Positions 1 to 8,453 of a DNA stretch of 64,000 bases are shown here, piece after piece. The stretch's first letter is position 1, and each line of letters begins with the position of its first letter. The translations under genes and the position numbers were made by a program. Below the pieces are notes generated by a model that saw only the letters and a list, made by a program, of their open reading frames with translations, did no database searches and was not told where the DNA came from. Location of the stretch: NCBI RefSeq assembly GCF_000518225.1, contig NZ_JADE01000008.1, positions 62,001 through 126,000 of the forward strand, read 5' to 3'. The stretch is from Helicobacter pametensis ATCC 51478 (GTDB taxonomy: Bacteria > Campylobacterota > Campylobacteria > Campylobacterales > Helicobacteraceae).

Positions 1-544
1 ATTTTTGGCAGTGTGTGATGGAGCAGTGTGTCATCTTGAGGTCTTGGGGATTGAGCCAAGCATCATTATTGGTGATCTAGATAGCATTTCTTTGGAGTTG
101 AGAGAGAAATATGCCCATAAGATTGTCCATATCCAAGAGCAAGAGAGCAATGATCTCTCTAAGGCATTTTTTCATTGTGTGGGCTTGGGGTTTGATGAGT
201 TTGTGATCCTTGGAGCTACAGGAAAGAGAGAAGATCATACATTGGGGAATATTTCTTTGCTTTCTTGCTATGCAAGGCGGTGCAAAGAGGTGGTGATGAA
301 AAGTGATTTTGGGGAGTTTGGTATCTATTCTTTGCCTTGTGTGATCCCCTCGCTCAAAGGGATGCAGATTTCTTTGTTTTGTCTTGATCCCAAAGCCAAG
401 ATCAGCTCCAAAAACTTAAAATATCCTCTAGATTCCTTACAGCTCCCACTTTGGGCAAATGGGACGCTCAATGAAGCCCTAGGATCTTGCTTTGAGCTTG
501 AGGCAGATAGTGGCACTCAAGTGATTGTGTATAAAGCCTTTTGA
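1..544 (+). CDS. thiN: Thiamine pyrophosphokinase, 5'-truncated by window edge
   Basis: Transfers pyrophosphate from ATP to thiamine to make thiamine diphosphate in the cytoplasm. Visible motifs are an ADGA-like segment at the start (CDGAV), GDLDSI (metal and substrate binding in this family) and GATGKREDHTLGN, the usual G-x-x-G-x-R-x-D-H block. About 180 residues are present and the family is about 200-220, so a short N-terminal piece lies outside the window. The TTG at position 5 is in frame but I do not take it as the true start. No gene follows closely; dba begins about 100 bp downstream. Confidence 0.85.
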   Translation, partial: FLAVCDGAVCHLEVLGIEPSIIIGDLDSISLELREKYAHKIVHIQEQESNDLSKAFFHCVGLGFDEFVILGATGKREDHTLGNISLLSCYARRCKEVVMKSDFGEFGIYSLPCVIPSLKGMQISLFCLDPKAKISSKNLKYPLDSLQLPLWANGTLNEALGSCFELEADSGTQVIVYKAF

Positions 545-647
545 TTGTTCAAAATATTTTTACTTTTTGTTGTGTTTTGGTGGAATAGAGTTTTATTGAG
601 TTTGGAGAAATCCAAATCAAATGACAAATTTAGACAAGGAGGCAACA

Positions 648-815
648 ATGGAGTTTTTAGAGATTTTTCTCATCTTTATTGCACTGCTTTTGATGATTTT
701 TAAGCCAGAAAAAGAAAAATTGGCATTTGGAATTCTTGTAGGGTCATGGATTGTGATGGCTGTGATTTATTTTGGAATGCGAACTGGGAATATTCTCCCA
801 ATCATCAATTTATAG
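648..815 (+). CDS. dba: Small membrane protein Dba, partner of DsbI
   Basis: A 55-residue protein with two hydrophobic segments separated by a short basic stretch (KPEKEK). Its position directly before dsbI is the arrangement known in Campylobacter jejuni, where the small Dba protein and DsbI are co-expressed and work together in periplasmic disulfide formation. The start is set at ATG 648 because a full Shine-Dalgarno AAGGAGG lies at 636-642; an in-frame ATG at 621 has no such site. The gap to dsbI is 9 bp, so the two are one operon. Identification rests on size, hydrophobic profile and neighbour rather than on a sequence motif. Confidence 0.75.
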   Translation: MEFLEIFLIFIALLLMIFKPEKEKLAFGILVGSWIVMAVIYFGMRTGNILPIINL

Positions 816-824
816 GAGGATTCT

Positions 825-2327
825 ATGCAAGAGAAAAATGCAAGATTGTTCTACACTTTGATGTGTTTGGCTGGATTTTTTATCATTTTGATTCCTGTGG
901 GGATTGCTAATTTGGTATTTGGATATATGCTTGGGGATAGTCCATGTACTTCGTGTTGGGGACAGCGAGAATCTATGATCTATATCGGAAGCACCGCGCT
1001 CTTTATTGTGAGATATGGCTTGAAGCCAAGATATATCTCATTTTTGCTGATTGCTACTGCATTTGCCCTCTGGCAGTCATTTAATCATATTGCTTGGCAT
1101 GCGATTGGGGATCTTGATCAAGGCTTTAGCTTGCTGATTTTTGGAATGCGTAGCTATGTTTGGGCTGAGGTGGTGTTTTGGTGTGTGGTATTGTTTTTGG
1201 GCGTGATGTTTGCTTTTGCACCAAGATTGAGTGAGCTGGAAGTGCATGGTGCGATGAGGGAAGTGGGTGGAGCAGCGCGCGTGGCATTTTTGATCTCAGC
1301 TTTGATTGTCGGATCCAATGCTTTTCAGGCTTTTGTGAGTACAGGGATTCCGCCATTTGTAGGGCAGGGGAATCCAGTGCGCTTCACACTTGATCCAAAA
1401 TACATCATCTGGTCTTCACAAAATTGGAAGAAATTTTTCACAGATTTTTCTGTGCTTGGTGTGCGTGATGTGAAGGATCCAGATTATGCATTTGCTCCAT
1501 CTTCAAAACTTGGAATCAGTTTTACCCAAAAAAGTGATCAATCTCCCTTTGAGCGCATTGATTATGCTCTCAAAATCAAAGATGAGAAAGTTATCAAGAT
1601 TGATGCTCCACTGAATACTTTGAGTGAGATTTATGGAGAATATATTGTGAGTTCAAAGCATCATGTGTATTTTCTTTCTTTGGATTCTCAGAGCAGGGAT
1701 TTATTTGAGCTTGATCCTTATTTCTCATCAACGATCAATCCCATCATTGGAATCATCCCCTATATGAGCCACAAGTATTTGCTCATGGGATCCAATAAAA
1801 CCTATTTGAGATTCCAAAAAAATGCTCAAGCCAATGAGCGTCTTCAATATGCTGATTTCATCAAGGGGGCAAATGCATTTGAGGGGCAGGGAGAAGGTTT
1901 GGGAAGAGGAAAGTTTTTGACTGTGAGGGCAAAATTCCATCATATTCTTAGCATTGCTACAGATGGAAAGTATATCTACACAGCCACAGTCCCCAATAAC
2001 AAAGATAAAAAGACTTTTGTGATCTCAGCATTTCTATCATCAGATCTAATGCTCTCAAGAGAATTTACTCCTACTGCTCACCTCAAAAATGGGCGCAGCT
2101 TGGGAGATCTCTATGTCACAGGGATGAGTTATTATGGGGGCAAACTTTATGCTCTAAGTAAAAATTACAATGTGATTGCTGTGATCGATCCTATCAAAGA
2201 GCAAGTTGTGAAGACGATTAGCTTCCCAGAGACGATCAAAAATGCACGAGGTATTGTGGTCAAAAAAGAGGGGATTGAGATTCTCTCTTATCAAGATGGA
2301 GCCAATCTTTTATTTACTCTTCAATAG
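825..2327 (+). CDS. dsbI: DsbB-family disulfide oxidase DsbI with C-terminal propeller-like domain
   Basis: Inner membrane thiol oxidase that re-oxidises a periplasmic DsbA-type protein and passes electrons to quinone. The N-terminal part (about residues 1-170) holds several membrane segments and the redox motif CTSC at residues 41-44, followed by WGQRE as in DsbB. The remaining 320 residues are periplasmic, with blade-like repeats suggesting a beta-propeller, which is the architecture of Campylobacter/Helicobacter DsbI and not of E. coli DsbB. The 500-residue length fits that family. A Shine-Dalgarno AGGAGG overlaps the dba stop region, suggesting coupled translation with dba. Confidence 0.88.
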   Translation: MQEKNARLFYTLMCLAGFFIILIPVGIANLVFGYMLGDSPCTSCWGQRESMIYIGSTALFIVRYGLKPRYISFLLIATAFALWQSFNHIAWHAIGDLDQGFSLLIFGMRSYVWAEVVFWCVVLFLGVMFAFAPRLSELEVHGAMREVGGAARVAFLISALIVGSNAFQAFVSTGIPPFVGQGNPVRFTLDPKYIIWSSQNWKKFFTDFSVLGVRDVKDPDYAFAPSSKLGISFTQKSDQSPFERIDYALKIKDEKVIKIDAPLNTLSEIYGEYIVSSKHHVYFLSLDSQSRDLFELDPYFSSTINPIIGIIPYMSHKYLLMGSNKTYLRFQKNAQANERLQYADFIKGANAFEGQGEGLGRGKFLTVRAKFHHILSIATDGKYIYTATVPNNKDKKTFVISAFLSSDLMLSREFTPTAHLKNGRSLGDLYVTGMSYYGGKLYALSKNYNVIAVIDPIKEQVVKTISFPETIKNARGIVVKKEGIEILSYQDGANLLFTLQ

Positions 2328-2399
2328 AAGAGATTTTCTTTTAATAATGATTTAAGCTTGTGGGTTATTCTTGCAAAAACCTCCTCAAAGGATTTTTGT

Positions 2400-3305
2400 A
2401 TGATAACCCCAGAAGAATTATTTCTCCAGCGTAGAAAATTTATGAAACTCGGCATAGGTGCAAGTGTCGCCCCTTTTTTGATCGATAGTTTGATGGCACA
2501 AACCTCATTTGGTGCTCCACTTGATTATCTCCCACAAAGTTCATCACTTAAGCCCACAAAAGAAGAGCACGCTACAAGCTATAACAATTTTTATGAATTT
2601 GGATTTGGCAAAAATGATCCCAAGGCAAACTCTAAACATTTTGCCCCCTCTTCTTGGAAGATCCAAATCACAGGTGAAGTGCAAAATCCCATGCAGATAG
2701 AGCTAGAGGATTTGCTCAAAAAAGTCAAGCTTGTAGAGAGAATCTATCGTCTAAGATGTGTAGAGGCGTGGAGTATGGTCATCCCTTGGATTGGGTTTGA
2801 GTTGCGTGAGCTTTTGAGTCTTGTCAAGCCTACAGCTAAGGCAAAATATGTAAAATTTACCACTCTTTTTGACCCTTCACTTTTTCCTGCTCAAAAAGCA
2901 TTGTTTTCTTCTATTGATTTCCCTTATGTGGAGGGGTTGAGACTTGATGAGGCTAATCATCCTTTGAGTATTTTGGCTGTGGGGATGTATGGGAAGACAC
3001 TCTTGCCTCAAAATGGAGCTCCCATCCGCCTTGTCGTACCATGGAAGTATGGATTCAAATACATCAAATCCATTGCCAAAATCGAGCTAGTCAGTGAGCG
3101 CCCTATCTCCACTTGGGAGAAGCAAAATCCAAGAGAGTATGGATTCTATGCCAATGTCAATCCAGATGTCCCTCATCCCAGATGGTCTCAGGCTAGTGAG
3201 AGAGTGATTGGAGAGAGAGGGAGACAAAGGACGCTTTATCTCAATGGATATGACAAGGAAGTGGGATATTTATATGATGGGCTAAATCCTAAAAAACTAT
3301 ATTAA
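2400..3305 (+). CDS. msrP: Protein-methionine-sulfoxide reductase catalytic subunit MsrP (YedY)
   Basis: Periplasmic molybdopterin enzyme that repairs oxidised methionine in envelope proteins. The N-terminus has a twin-arginine signal (QRRKFMKLG followed by a hydrophobic stretch and an AQ cleavage region), and the RLRCVEAWSMVIPW segment carries the cysteine expected to ligate molybdenum. I place the start at ATG 2400 with AAAGGA at 2387-2392; a longer in-frame TTG at 2358 would put extra residues before the Tat signal. Its usual membrane partner MsrQ is not the next gene: a toxin-like gene of 1.87 kb intervenes before msrQ. Confidence 0.92.
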   Translation: MITPEELFLQRRKFMKLGIGASVAPFLIDSLMAQTSFGAPLDYLPQSSSLKPTKEEHATSYNNFYEFGFGKNDPKANSKHFAPSSWKIQITGEVQNPMQIELEDLLKKVKLVERIYRLRCVEAWSMVIPWIGFELRELLSLVKPTAKAKYVKFTTLFDPSLFPAQKALFSSIDFPYVEGLRLDEANHPLSILAVGMYGKTLLPQNGAPIRLVVPWKYGFKYIKSIAKIELVSERPISTWEKQNPREYGFYANVNPDVPHPRWSQASERVIGERGRQRTLYLNGYDKEVGYLYDGLNPKKLY

Positions 3306-3359
3306 TTTTGGCAAAACATTTGTATTCTTTCTTCTTTAATTTAGTTTACAGAGTGGAAA

Positions 3360-5228
3360 ATGAGGAAAGTAGTTTTATTTTTTGGATTTATTTATGGATT
3401 GTTTGGAGCTCAGCCAAGTTCTGTTGTGCAAGTAAGAGCAGATCAAGTGCTAGATGGCAAAGTGTTAGTTCAGGCCAATGGAGGAAAACCAGATTGCTTG
3501 GCTGTGAGGAAAATTGATGGTGAAACCTTTGTGGGGTTGGCTTCGTGTGATTCAAATGCTTTGGTGGGGCGCTATGATGTGTATAAGCGTATTGGAGTGA
3601 GGGTGCAGGGAAAATGGATGTGCTTTTCTTTGCGACCTGGCCTGACTTCTGGAAGAGGAAGTATTGATCATATTGTTTTGCGCCCTTGTGTGCTTAACGA
3701 TGATACGCAGTGGTTTACGATTCAGAATGGATTGATGAGATTAGAAAAATATCCCAATATTCAAGTCAATGTAGCTCGAGGGCTTATTGTGGCAACATCA
3801 AAGCAACCTGTGGCAAGTTTTAATCTCTTTGATCCTGTTATGAAAGATTGGTATAAAACTTTGGCTAAGCCTATTAATTATGCGCTCAAGACAAGTATGA
3901 TGTTTAAAATCTTAGAAAATAAGACTCTCAAAGATTATTATCTTACTCCCAATGGAATGAGTGCAGAAGAGACTTTTATATATCATGATCCACAAGAAGG
4001 GACACTCTTTGATTTTGTGGATGGAAAAAGAATTTGTTTATCAAGCAAGTTGAACAATAAGGATGTTTCTTTCATCTCTTGGGCAGATTGTGATAGTGCC
4101 GTTTTGCCTTCAATGCGTTGGAATTTTGATCAAATGCAGGGGGGATACATCTATGATGAAAGAGGAAATATTTTAGATGTTGCAAGGGGACAATCTAGGG
4201 GGACACCGATGGTAAGCACGCGTCGCGCATTTAAGCAATATGCCAATACGGGATTTGGCTTTTGGGGAAATTTTTTCTTTGACTCTAAAATGGATGATTT
4301 GCATAATTTTATTGCCAAGAATTCGAGCTTTCAAGCTCAAACTTGTGGGCTAGAGAAAAGAAGAGTGAAGCGTGATGGAAGCAATCAATCTCTTGCAGAT
4401 TTTGATCCCAAAAAAGGAGGATGGAGAAGCCGGTTGTACCATATTGCCATTACAAGCGATTCTTCTGCTGCACGAGCGGGTGTATGTGGAATCTGTATGA
4501 TTCAAAGCTATGAGATCTTGGCTTTGCTCACTCAAGTTTTTCCACACACACAAGTGATTGATCCAGGTAATGTGGGATATTTTTTCAATTATGCTCAAGG
4601 AACAAACCCCTTTATTTCTCTTGAAACTAGATCACCTAGTATTAATCGTGTTTTGTTTTCAGCGCTCAATTATTGGGGTGATGCTTTTAATCCTGATTTG
4701 ACGCTTTATATGAGAAGTGTACGGGCATTGCAAGGTGTAACAAACTACATTCTTCCACAATCCAGATGGAATCTAAGAACTTCCGTGTTTGATGCCTCAT
4801 CAATAGAAGATGAAATTAAATATATTTTGAACTCTCCTCCTGGAAGTCTGTTTATTGCTCTTATTAATCAGGAAGATGAGCCCAATTTTAGCGGGCATGC
4901 TGTACCTATTGTTCGCACGCGTGCTGGGGTTATTGTGATTCCAACAAATGTTCCTTCAGCTACACTGACTGAATTTGGGACATTTATTGAGCCACGCACG
5001 ACATTAGAGGCACTTGCAATGGGACTTACTAATAATGGGTCCTATCGCATTGCTGCTTTAACGCTTTTAGAGAGAGGAGAAAGCAATCCAAACCTTTTGG
5101 AAAATTTGATGGAGCAAAATGACTGCAGTGGAGAGGGATCAAATCGACGCGGAAATGGGATGGAGGTCGATCCAGATCATGCCAATGCCTGTGGAAGTGA
5201 GCATTGTTCTTTGATGGAGTGGGAATAA
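3360..5228 (+). CDS. Secreted ricin-B-lectin/DUF1561 (PF07598-like) toxin candidate
   Basis: A 622-residue protein with a signal peptide (residues 1-17, hydrophobic core ending FGA). The N-terminal 300 residues look like two R-type lectin modules with paired cysteines and QW-type signatures (DTQWFTIQ, SMRWNFDQ). The C-terminal 300 residues resemble the DUF1561 domain, known from the virulence-modifying proteins of Leptospira and also reported from Bartonella and Helicobacter. Directly visible there are GVCGICMIQS (Cys376, Cys379), SGHAVPIV (His513) and VIPTN (Asn530), an order compatible with a papain-type Cys-His-Asn site; that catalytic reading is my inference. A cysteine-containing acidic tail ends the protein. 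It lies 54 bp after msrP and 16 bp before msrQ on the same strand, and converges on cdtABC. No clear promoter of its own is seen, so it is probably read from msrP. Confidence 0.75.
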   Translation: MRKVVLFFGFIYGLFGAQPSSVVQVRADQVLDGKVLVQANGGKPDCLAVRKIDGETFVGLASCDSNALVGRYDVYKRIGVRVQGKWMCFSLRPGLTSGRGSIDHIVLRPCVLNDDTQWFTIQNGLMRLEKYPNIQVNVARGLIVATSKQPVASFNLFDPVMKDWYKTLAKPINYALKTSMMFKILENKTLKDYYLTPNGMSAEETFIYHDPQEGTLFDFVDGKRICLSSKLNNKDVSFISWADCDSAVLPSMRWNFDQMQGGYIYDERGNILDVARGQSRGTPMVSTRRAFKQYANTGFGFWGNFFFDSKMDDLHNFIAKNSSFQAQTCGLEKRRVKRDGSNQSLADFDPKKGGWRSRLYHIAITSDSSAARAGVCGICMIQSYEILALLTQVFPHTQVIDPGNVGYFFNYAQGTNPFISLETRSPSINRVLFSALNYWGDAFNPDLTLYMRSVRALQGVTNYILPQSRWNLRTSVFDASSIEDEIKYILNSPPGSLFIALINQEDEPNFSGHAVPIVRTRAGVIVIPTNVPSATLTEFGTFIEPRTTLEALAMGLTNNGSYRIAALTLLERGESNPNLLENLMEQNDCSGEGSNRRGNGMEVDPDHANACGSEHCSLMEWE

Positions 5229-5244
5229 AGTTTTAGGGCTTGAA

Positions 5245-5766
5245 ATGAAATGTTTGCGAGAGAGCATTGTTTTTTGGGCATTTGTAGCATTTTTGTTTGG
5301 AATCTTTCGCATTCTTGAGCAATTTGGAGGATTGAGTGATCCTGTCAAAGTGTTTTATTTTTGGAGTGGGTGGCTATGCTTTGGCAGTCTAGTGCTTGGG
5401 TTGCTTGGGAGAAAATGGGGGAGATTCTTGGGGCATTGTGCCTTGGCTTTTGGTCTTTTGCATTTGAGTATTTTTGTGTATTTTGACTTTTATTTTGCAT
5501 GGGATTTGATGTTTGAAGAGATCGGTGAAAAGACCTATATCTATCTTGGGATCTTCTCACTTTTAGGGATGATGGTGCTTGGGGGATTTTCTTTTGCACG
5601 GAGATTTTATCGCCCACTTGTTTATTTGGTGCTTGTGTGTGTGGCTTTGGGGTTATTGCATATTGTGATGATTCAGAAAGTATTGGCAGTGTGGCACTGG
5701 CTAGTCATTGGAGGTGTGATTTTGATTGGATTTTGGAAAGTTGGAAGTTTTGTACCCCGTGGTTAG
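5245..5766 (+). CDS. msrQ: Heme-binding membrane subunit MsrQ (YedZ-like)
   Basis: A 173-residue, strongly hydrophobic protein with about five to six membrane segments and histidines placed within helices (GHCALAFGLLHL, LGLLHIV, WHW), as expected for the ferric-reductase-like heme protein that feeds quinol electrons to MsrP. It is somewhat shorter than the E. coli protein. It starts 16 bp after the toxin gene with a weak AGGG ribosome site, so translation may depend on the upstream message. Its 3' end overlaps the 3' end of cdtC by 4 bp in convergent orientation. The function assignment relies partly on the nearby msrP. Confidence 0.75.
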   Translation: MKCLRESIVFWAFVAFLFGIFRILEQFGGLSDPVKVFYFWSGWLCFGSLVLGLLGRKWGRFLGHCALAFGLLHLSIFVYFDFYFAWDLMFEEIGEKTYIYLGIFSLLGMMVLGGFSFARRFYRPLVYLVLVCVALGLLHIVMIQKVLAVWHWLVIGGVILIGFWKVGSFVPRG

Positions 5767-6329
5767 GGGTTTGTGACTTTTGAGGATTTATAAGAGGGGA
5801 TAAGGACAAAAAGCTCTTTTAGATCGATTTGTTTTTTGCGATCAAGATTGCAGAGCCTAAAAATAAAGGGATTTCTTGTAGAAACAGATGGATCATAATT
5901 GACGCACAAAACCCCACCTTTGCTATAGGCTTTGAGTTGAACTGCTGTTGTTGAGGAAGGAATGATTGTAAAAACAGTGTCGTATTTTTTTGAGGATAAG
6001 TCTTCCTTGCAGTTTTTTTGTGTGAGGCGATTGTTGGATCTATCAAGTGCAAGACAGAGATTTGGATTTTTGCTTTGAGCAATTTGAATGAGACTGAGAC
6101 CAAAGCCCGCACTCACAGGCTCATAGAGCTTTTGAGCAGAGAGATCAATCAGGCGCCAATCAAAGCTCTCTTCAGTGACTGGGAAATTGAAACCAATGGC
6201 ATTGCCTGAGTAAAGATTCCTCATAACAAAGGGCGTTGTGAAGTCAGCTAGATCTTTTCTGGCTGTATTTTCTTGTGCAAGTAGCAATGTGGTATTTAGC
6301 AAAATAAGAAATGTTGTGATGTATCGCAT
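5763..6329 (-). CDS. cdtC: Cytolethal distending toxin subunit C
   Basis: Lectin-like subunit that, with CdtA, delivers CdtB into host cells. A signal peptide is clear (residues 1-19, ending LLLAQ). The mature part has the ricin-type fold features of CdtC: FTTPFVMRNLYSGNAIGF near the N-terminus, then CLALDRSNNRLTQKNC and VFTIIPSSTTAVQLKA. Length (188 residues) matches the family. AAGGAGAGCTT precedes ATG 6329, and the gap to cdtB is only 9 bp, so it is the last gene of a cdtABC operon. Confidence 0.95.
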   Translation of the reverse strand: MRYITTFLILLNTTLLLAQENTARKDLADFTTPFVMRNLYSGNAIGFNFPVTEESFDWRLIDLSAQKLYEPVSAGFGLSLIQIAQSKNPNLCLALDRSNNRLTQKNCKEDLSSKKYDTVFTIIPSSTTAVQLKAYSKGGVLCVNYDPSVSTRNPFIFRLCNLDRKKQIDLKELFVLIPSYKSSKVTNP

Positions 6330-6338
6330 AAGCTCTCC

Positions 6339-7157
6339 TTAAAATCTTCCAAATCTAACAGGAAAATGATCTGAAGCAAGATAGCTTCTCACACTCGCAC
6401 TCATCAAAATCGCAACGATTGCAGGGAGTGTTGGAGCGCTTGGTGCTTGCGTGGTTCTTCCAATGATCCCATAGTCCAAAACTCTATCTGCACTACTGCT
6501 TGAATGTGTCGCTGAGTTTGTTGCAAGGATGCGAATATTATGCAAGATGCGCCTATCTAGTCCTGCTGATAGTGTCGCTGGATTACGATTGAAATCTCCA
6601 GCGACCATCCACTCTACATTTGGCTCAAGATTGAAGTGATCATGGATTGCTGTCACCAACGCTCCAGAATCTCCCCCTCCTCTAGCAAAAGCATGGATAT
6701 TAAAAAATGCATCATCACCGATTCTAATCCCAAGAGCTGGCCTAGATCGCTCTGGCGCAATTACTGTTTGATGGATGACGATCACACTATCAGCACGCCT
6801 ATTGGAGACTATGGCAAGATTGACGCGTCTAGCCCCCACATCCAAATCTGCATGATAGATATAGACCATATTGGGTCTTGAACTTGTGCCAAGCTCCCAT
6901 GTGTATTCTCTTAGTGGAATCCCCACATCAAACACCCTGCCAGTCGATACTGCTGTGTTTGGAGGCCTTCCAGCTTCTTGAAGCATGAGAATATCTACAG
7001 GATTTTCACCAGTGATTAGCTGACGCACACTGATATTCCATTTATTTTCTGTAAGGGCTGAAGAGCCTTGAAGATTCCAAGTCCCAACTCTATAATTTTC
7101 CAATCCCCCAAAAACAAAATCAAAAACCAAAGTACAAAGGATAAAAATTCGCTTCAT
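6339..7157 (-). CDS. cdtB: Cytolethal distending toxin subunit B, DNase I-like genotoxin
   Basis: Catalytic subunit that enters the host nucleus and makes DNA breaks. The signal peptide covers about residues 1-17. The DNase I/phosphodiesterase active-site pattern is complete: WNLQGS (27-32), LQEAG with Glu61, FFNIHAFA with His155, GDFNRNP with Asp188 and Asn190, RVLDYG, and SDHFP with Asp263-His264. At 272 residues it is full length and appears intact. AAAGGAAGTC precedes the ATG. It sits between cdtA and cdtC with 14 bp and 9 bp gaps. Confidence 0.97.
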   Translation of the reverse strand: MKRIFILCTLVFDFVFGGLENYRVGTWNLQGSSALTENKWNISVRQLITGENPVDILMLQEAGRPPNTAVSTGRVFDVGIPLREYTWELGTSSRPNMVYIYHADLDVGARRVNLAIVSNRRADSVIVIHQTVIAPERSRPALGIRIGDDAFFNIHAFARGGGDSGALVTAIHDHFNLEPNVEWMVAGDFNRNPATLSAGLDRRILHNIRILATNSATHSSSSADRVLDYGIIGRTTQAPSAPTLPAIVAILMSASVRSYLASDHFPVRFGRF

Positions 7158-7171
7158 CAGACTTCCTTTAT

Positions 7172-7831
7172 CTATAGAGCAAAGATGTGATCAGCATTGA
7201 TCGCAGGTGCAGTAAAAAACCATTGTTGATCCAGATTGGGCTGGGTTTGATCAGAGCATCTGACTGTGTAAATATAATAAGCAGTTGTTGTCCTGATAGT
7301 CGGAGTTTGCAAACATGTCCCTGTGCCCGCGTTTTTGAGCTGAATGGCTTGATTGTCAAATGGATTGATGGTCCAGAGCTGATATTTGTTGTTGGCATCA
7401 CATTTGGCATGCACAACGCCATTTCGATAAGCTGAGAGACAATTTCCAGTCCGCTCATTTTTAATCTGGATTGTTTTGTTGGCATGTGAGAGGATTCTCC
7501 AAACTCTTGCATTGCCAAAGCTTAGGCTATCTTTTGGCGTGTATCCCCACACCCATTGATTTGCCCTTAGAGCCCACACTGTAAGCAATCCCCCACTGCT
7601 GCTCATAATAGACACAGGATCAGAGACAAGTGGCCCAAATGAACCTTTTGAACTTAGGGCATTTCTAGGGTTTTTGCCATCTTTTCCAATAAGAGTGGGT
7701 TGTGTATCATCTTGAGTGGGTGGAGTGGGTGTCTGACCGATGCCAAGTTCATCTTGGAGCACTGGAGAGGCTTGTGCTTGAAGATGAACACAGCACAAAA
7801 AATAAAAGAGACATAATGTGATTTTCTGCAT
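7172..7831 (-). CDS. cdtA: Cytolethal distending toxin subunit A
   Basis: Cell-binding lectin subunit of CDT. It has a signal peptide (residues 1-20, ending LQAQA), a proline- and threonine-rich linker (TPTPPTQDDTQPT) and a ricin B-type trefoil region with repeated QLW/QQW-type motifs (KYQLWTINP, DQQWFFTAP) and paired cysteines (GNCLSAY...HAKC, GTCLQTP...VRC). The 219-residue length is typical for Helicobacter CdtA. GGGATGAG precedes ATG 7831. First gene of the operon; a candidate promoter and an inverted repeat lie upstream. Confidence 0.93.
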   Translation of the reverse strand: MQKITLCLFYFLCCVHLQAQASPVLQDELGIGQTPTPPTQDDTQPTLIGKDGKNPRNALSSKGSFGPLVSDPVSIMSSSGGLLTVWALRANQWVWGYTPKDSLSFGNARVWRILSHANKTIQIKNERTGNCLSAYRNGVVHAKCDANNKYQLWTINPFDNQAIQLKNAGTGTCLQTPTIRTTTAYYIYTVRCSDQTQPNLDQQWFFTAPAINADHIFAL

Positions 7832-7864
7832 AAACTCATCCCAAGAATTAGATTTGATTGAAAA

Positions 7865-7901
7865 ATTATACTTGTAGATGAGAATTTTTATAGATTCTCA
7901 T
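7865..7901 (-). promoter_or_regulatory. Candidate cdt promoter with 8-8-8 inverted repeat
   Basis: Read on the minus strand, a TATAAT box (7870-7865) lies 34 bp upstream of the cdtA start. Just upstream of it is a perfect 8-bp inverted repeat, ATGAGAAT and ATTCTCAT, separated by 8 bp (7901-7894 and 7885-7878). The repeat covers the place of a -35 element, so it could be an operator; it might instead be the transcription terminator of ogt, which ends at 7922 on the same strand. No good -35 hexamer is present. Confidence 0.45.
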
Positions 7902-7921
7902 AGATACTATTTTTGATCGCT

Positions 7922-8392
7922 CTATTTTTGATGCCCTTCTAGTTTCAAAAGTTTTTTCTTCTTCTCTTTGCCCCAAGTATATCCTCCAAGTTGCCCATTT
8001 GAGAGAATCACACGATGACAAGGGATGAGGATTAGGATAGGGTTTTGGGCAAGAAGAGAACCTATGGCTCTATAGGCCTTGGGGGATCCTGCCATTTGAG
8101 CTAGCGTCTGATAGGTGATCATCTCTCCATAAGCTAAGTTTTGAAGGGCTTGAAGTGCGCGTTTTTTGAAATCACTTCCTTTGATTTCTAGGGACAAAGA
8201 GAAGGTCTTCAAAGATGATTTGAAATAGGCATCAAGCTGTGATTGGCATTCTTGTATGAGTGGGTGGGGAGACTTTTGAGCATTGTGTGAGATTTGTTGA
8301 GAATCAAAATGTAGTAAAACAATCTTTTCTCTCTCGATTACACAATAAAGATCACCCATTGGCGTTCTAATCCTCTCAAAGATTTGATTCAT
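7922..8392 (-). CDS. ogt: Methylated-DNA--protein-cysteine methyltransferase
   Basis: Suicide repair protein that moves the alkyl group of O6-methylguanine onto its own cysteine. The active site IPCHRVILSNGQLGGYTWG is present, preceded by the helix-turn-helix type segment YGEMITYQTLAQMAG and the arginine finger region (AYRAIGSLLAQNP). The 156-residue length fits a one-domain Ogt. Divergent from ileS with 61 bp between the starts, and on the same strand as the cdt operon 90 bp upstream of cdtA. Confidence 0.93.
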   Translation of the reverse strand: MNQIFERIRTPMGDLYCVIEREKIVLLHFDSQQISHNAQKSPHPLIQECQSQLDAYFKSSLKTFSLSLEIKGSDFKKRALQALQNLAYGEMITYQTLAQMAGSPKAYRAIGSLLAQNPILILIPCHRVILSNGQLGGYTWGKEKKKKLLKLEGHQK

Positions 8393-8453
8393 CGTCCATC
8401 CTAACTTTTGGTTAAAATTTTGCCTATTTTACTTCTCCCAAAGGAAATAAGCC

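Noticed and set aside
3308..3517. Open frame overlapping the start of the lectin toxin gene
   Set aside because: Shadow in another frame; the overlapping gene has a signal peptide and lectin motifs.
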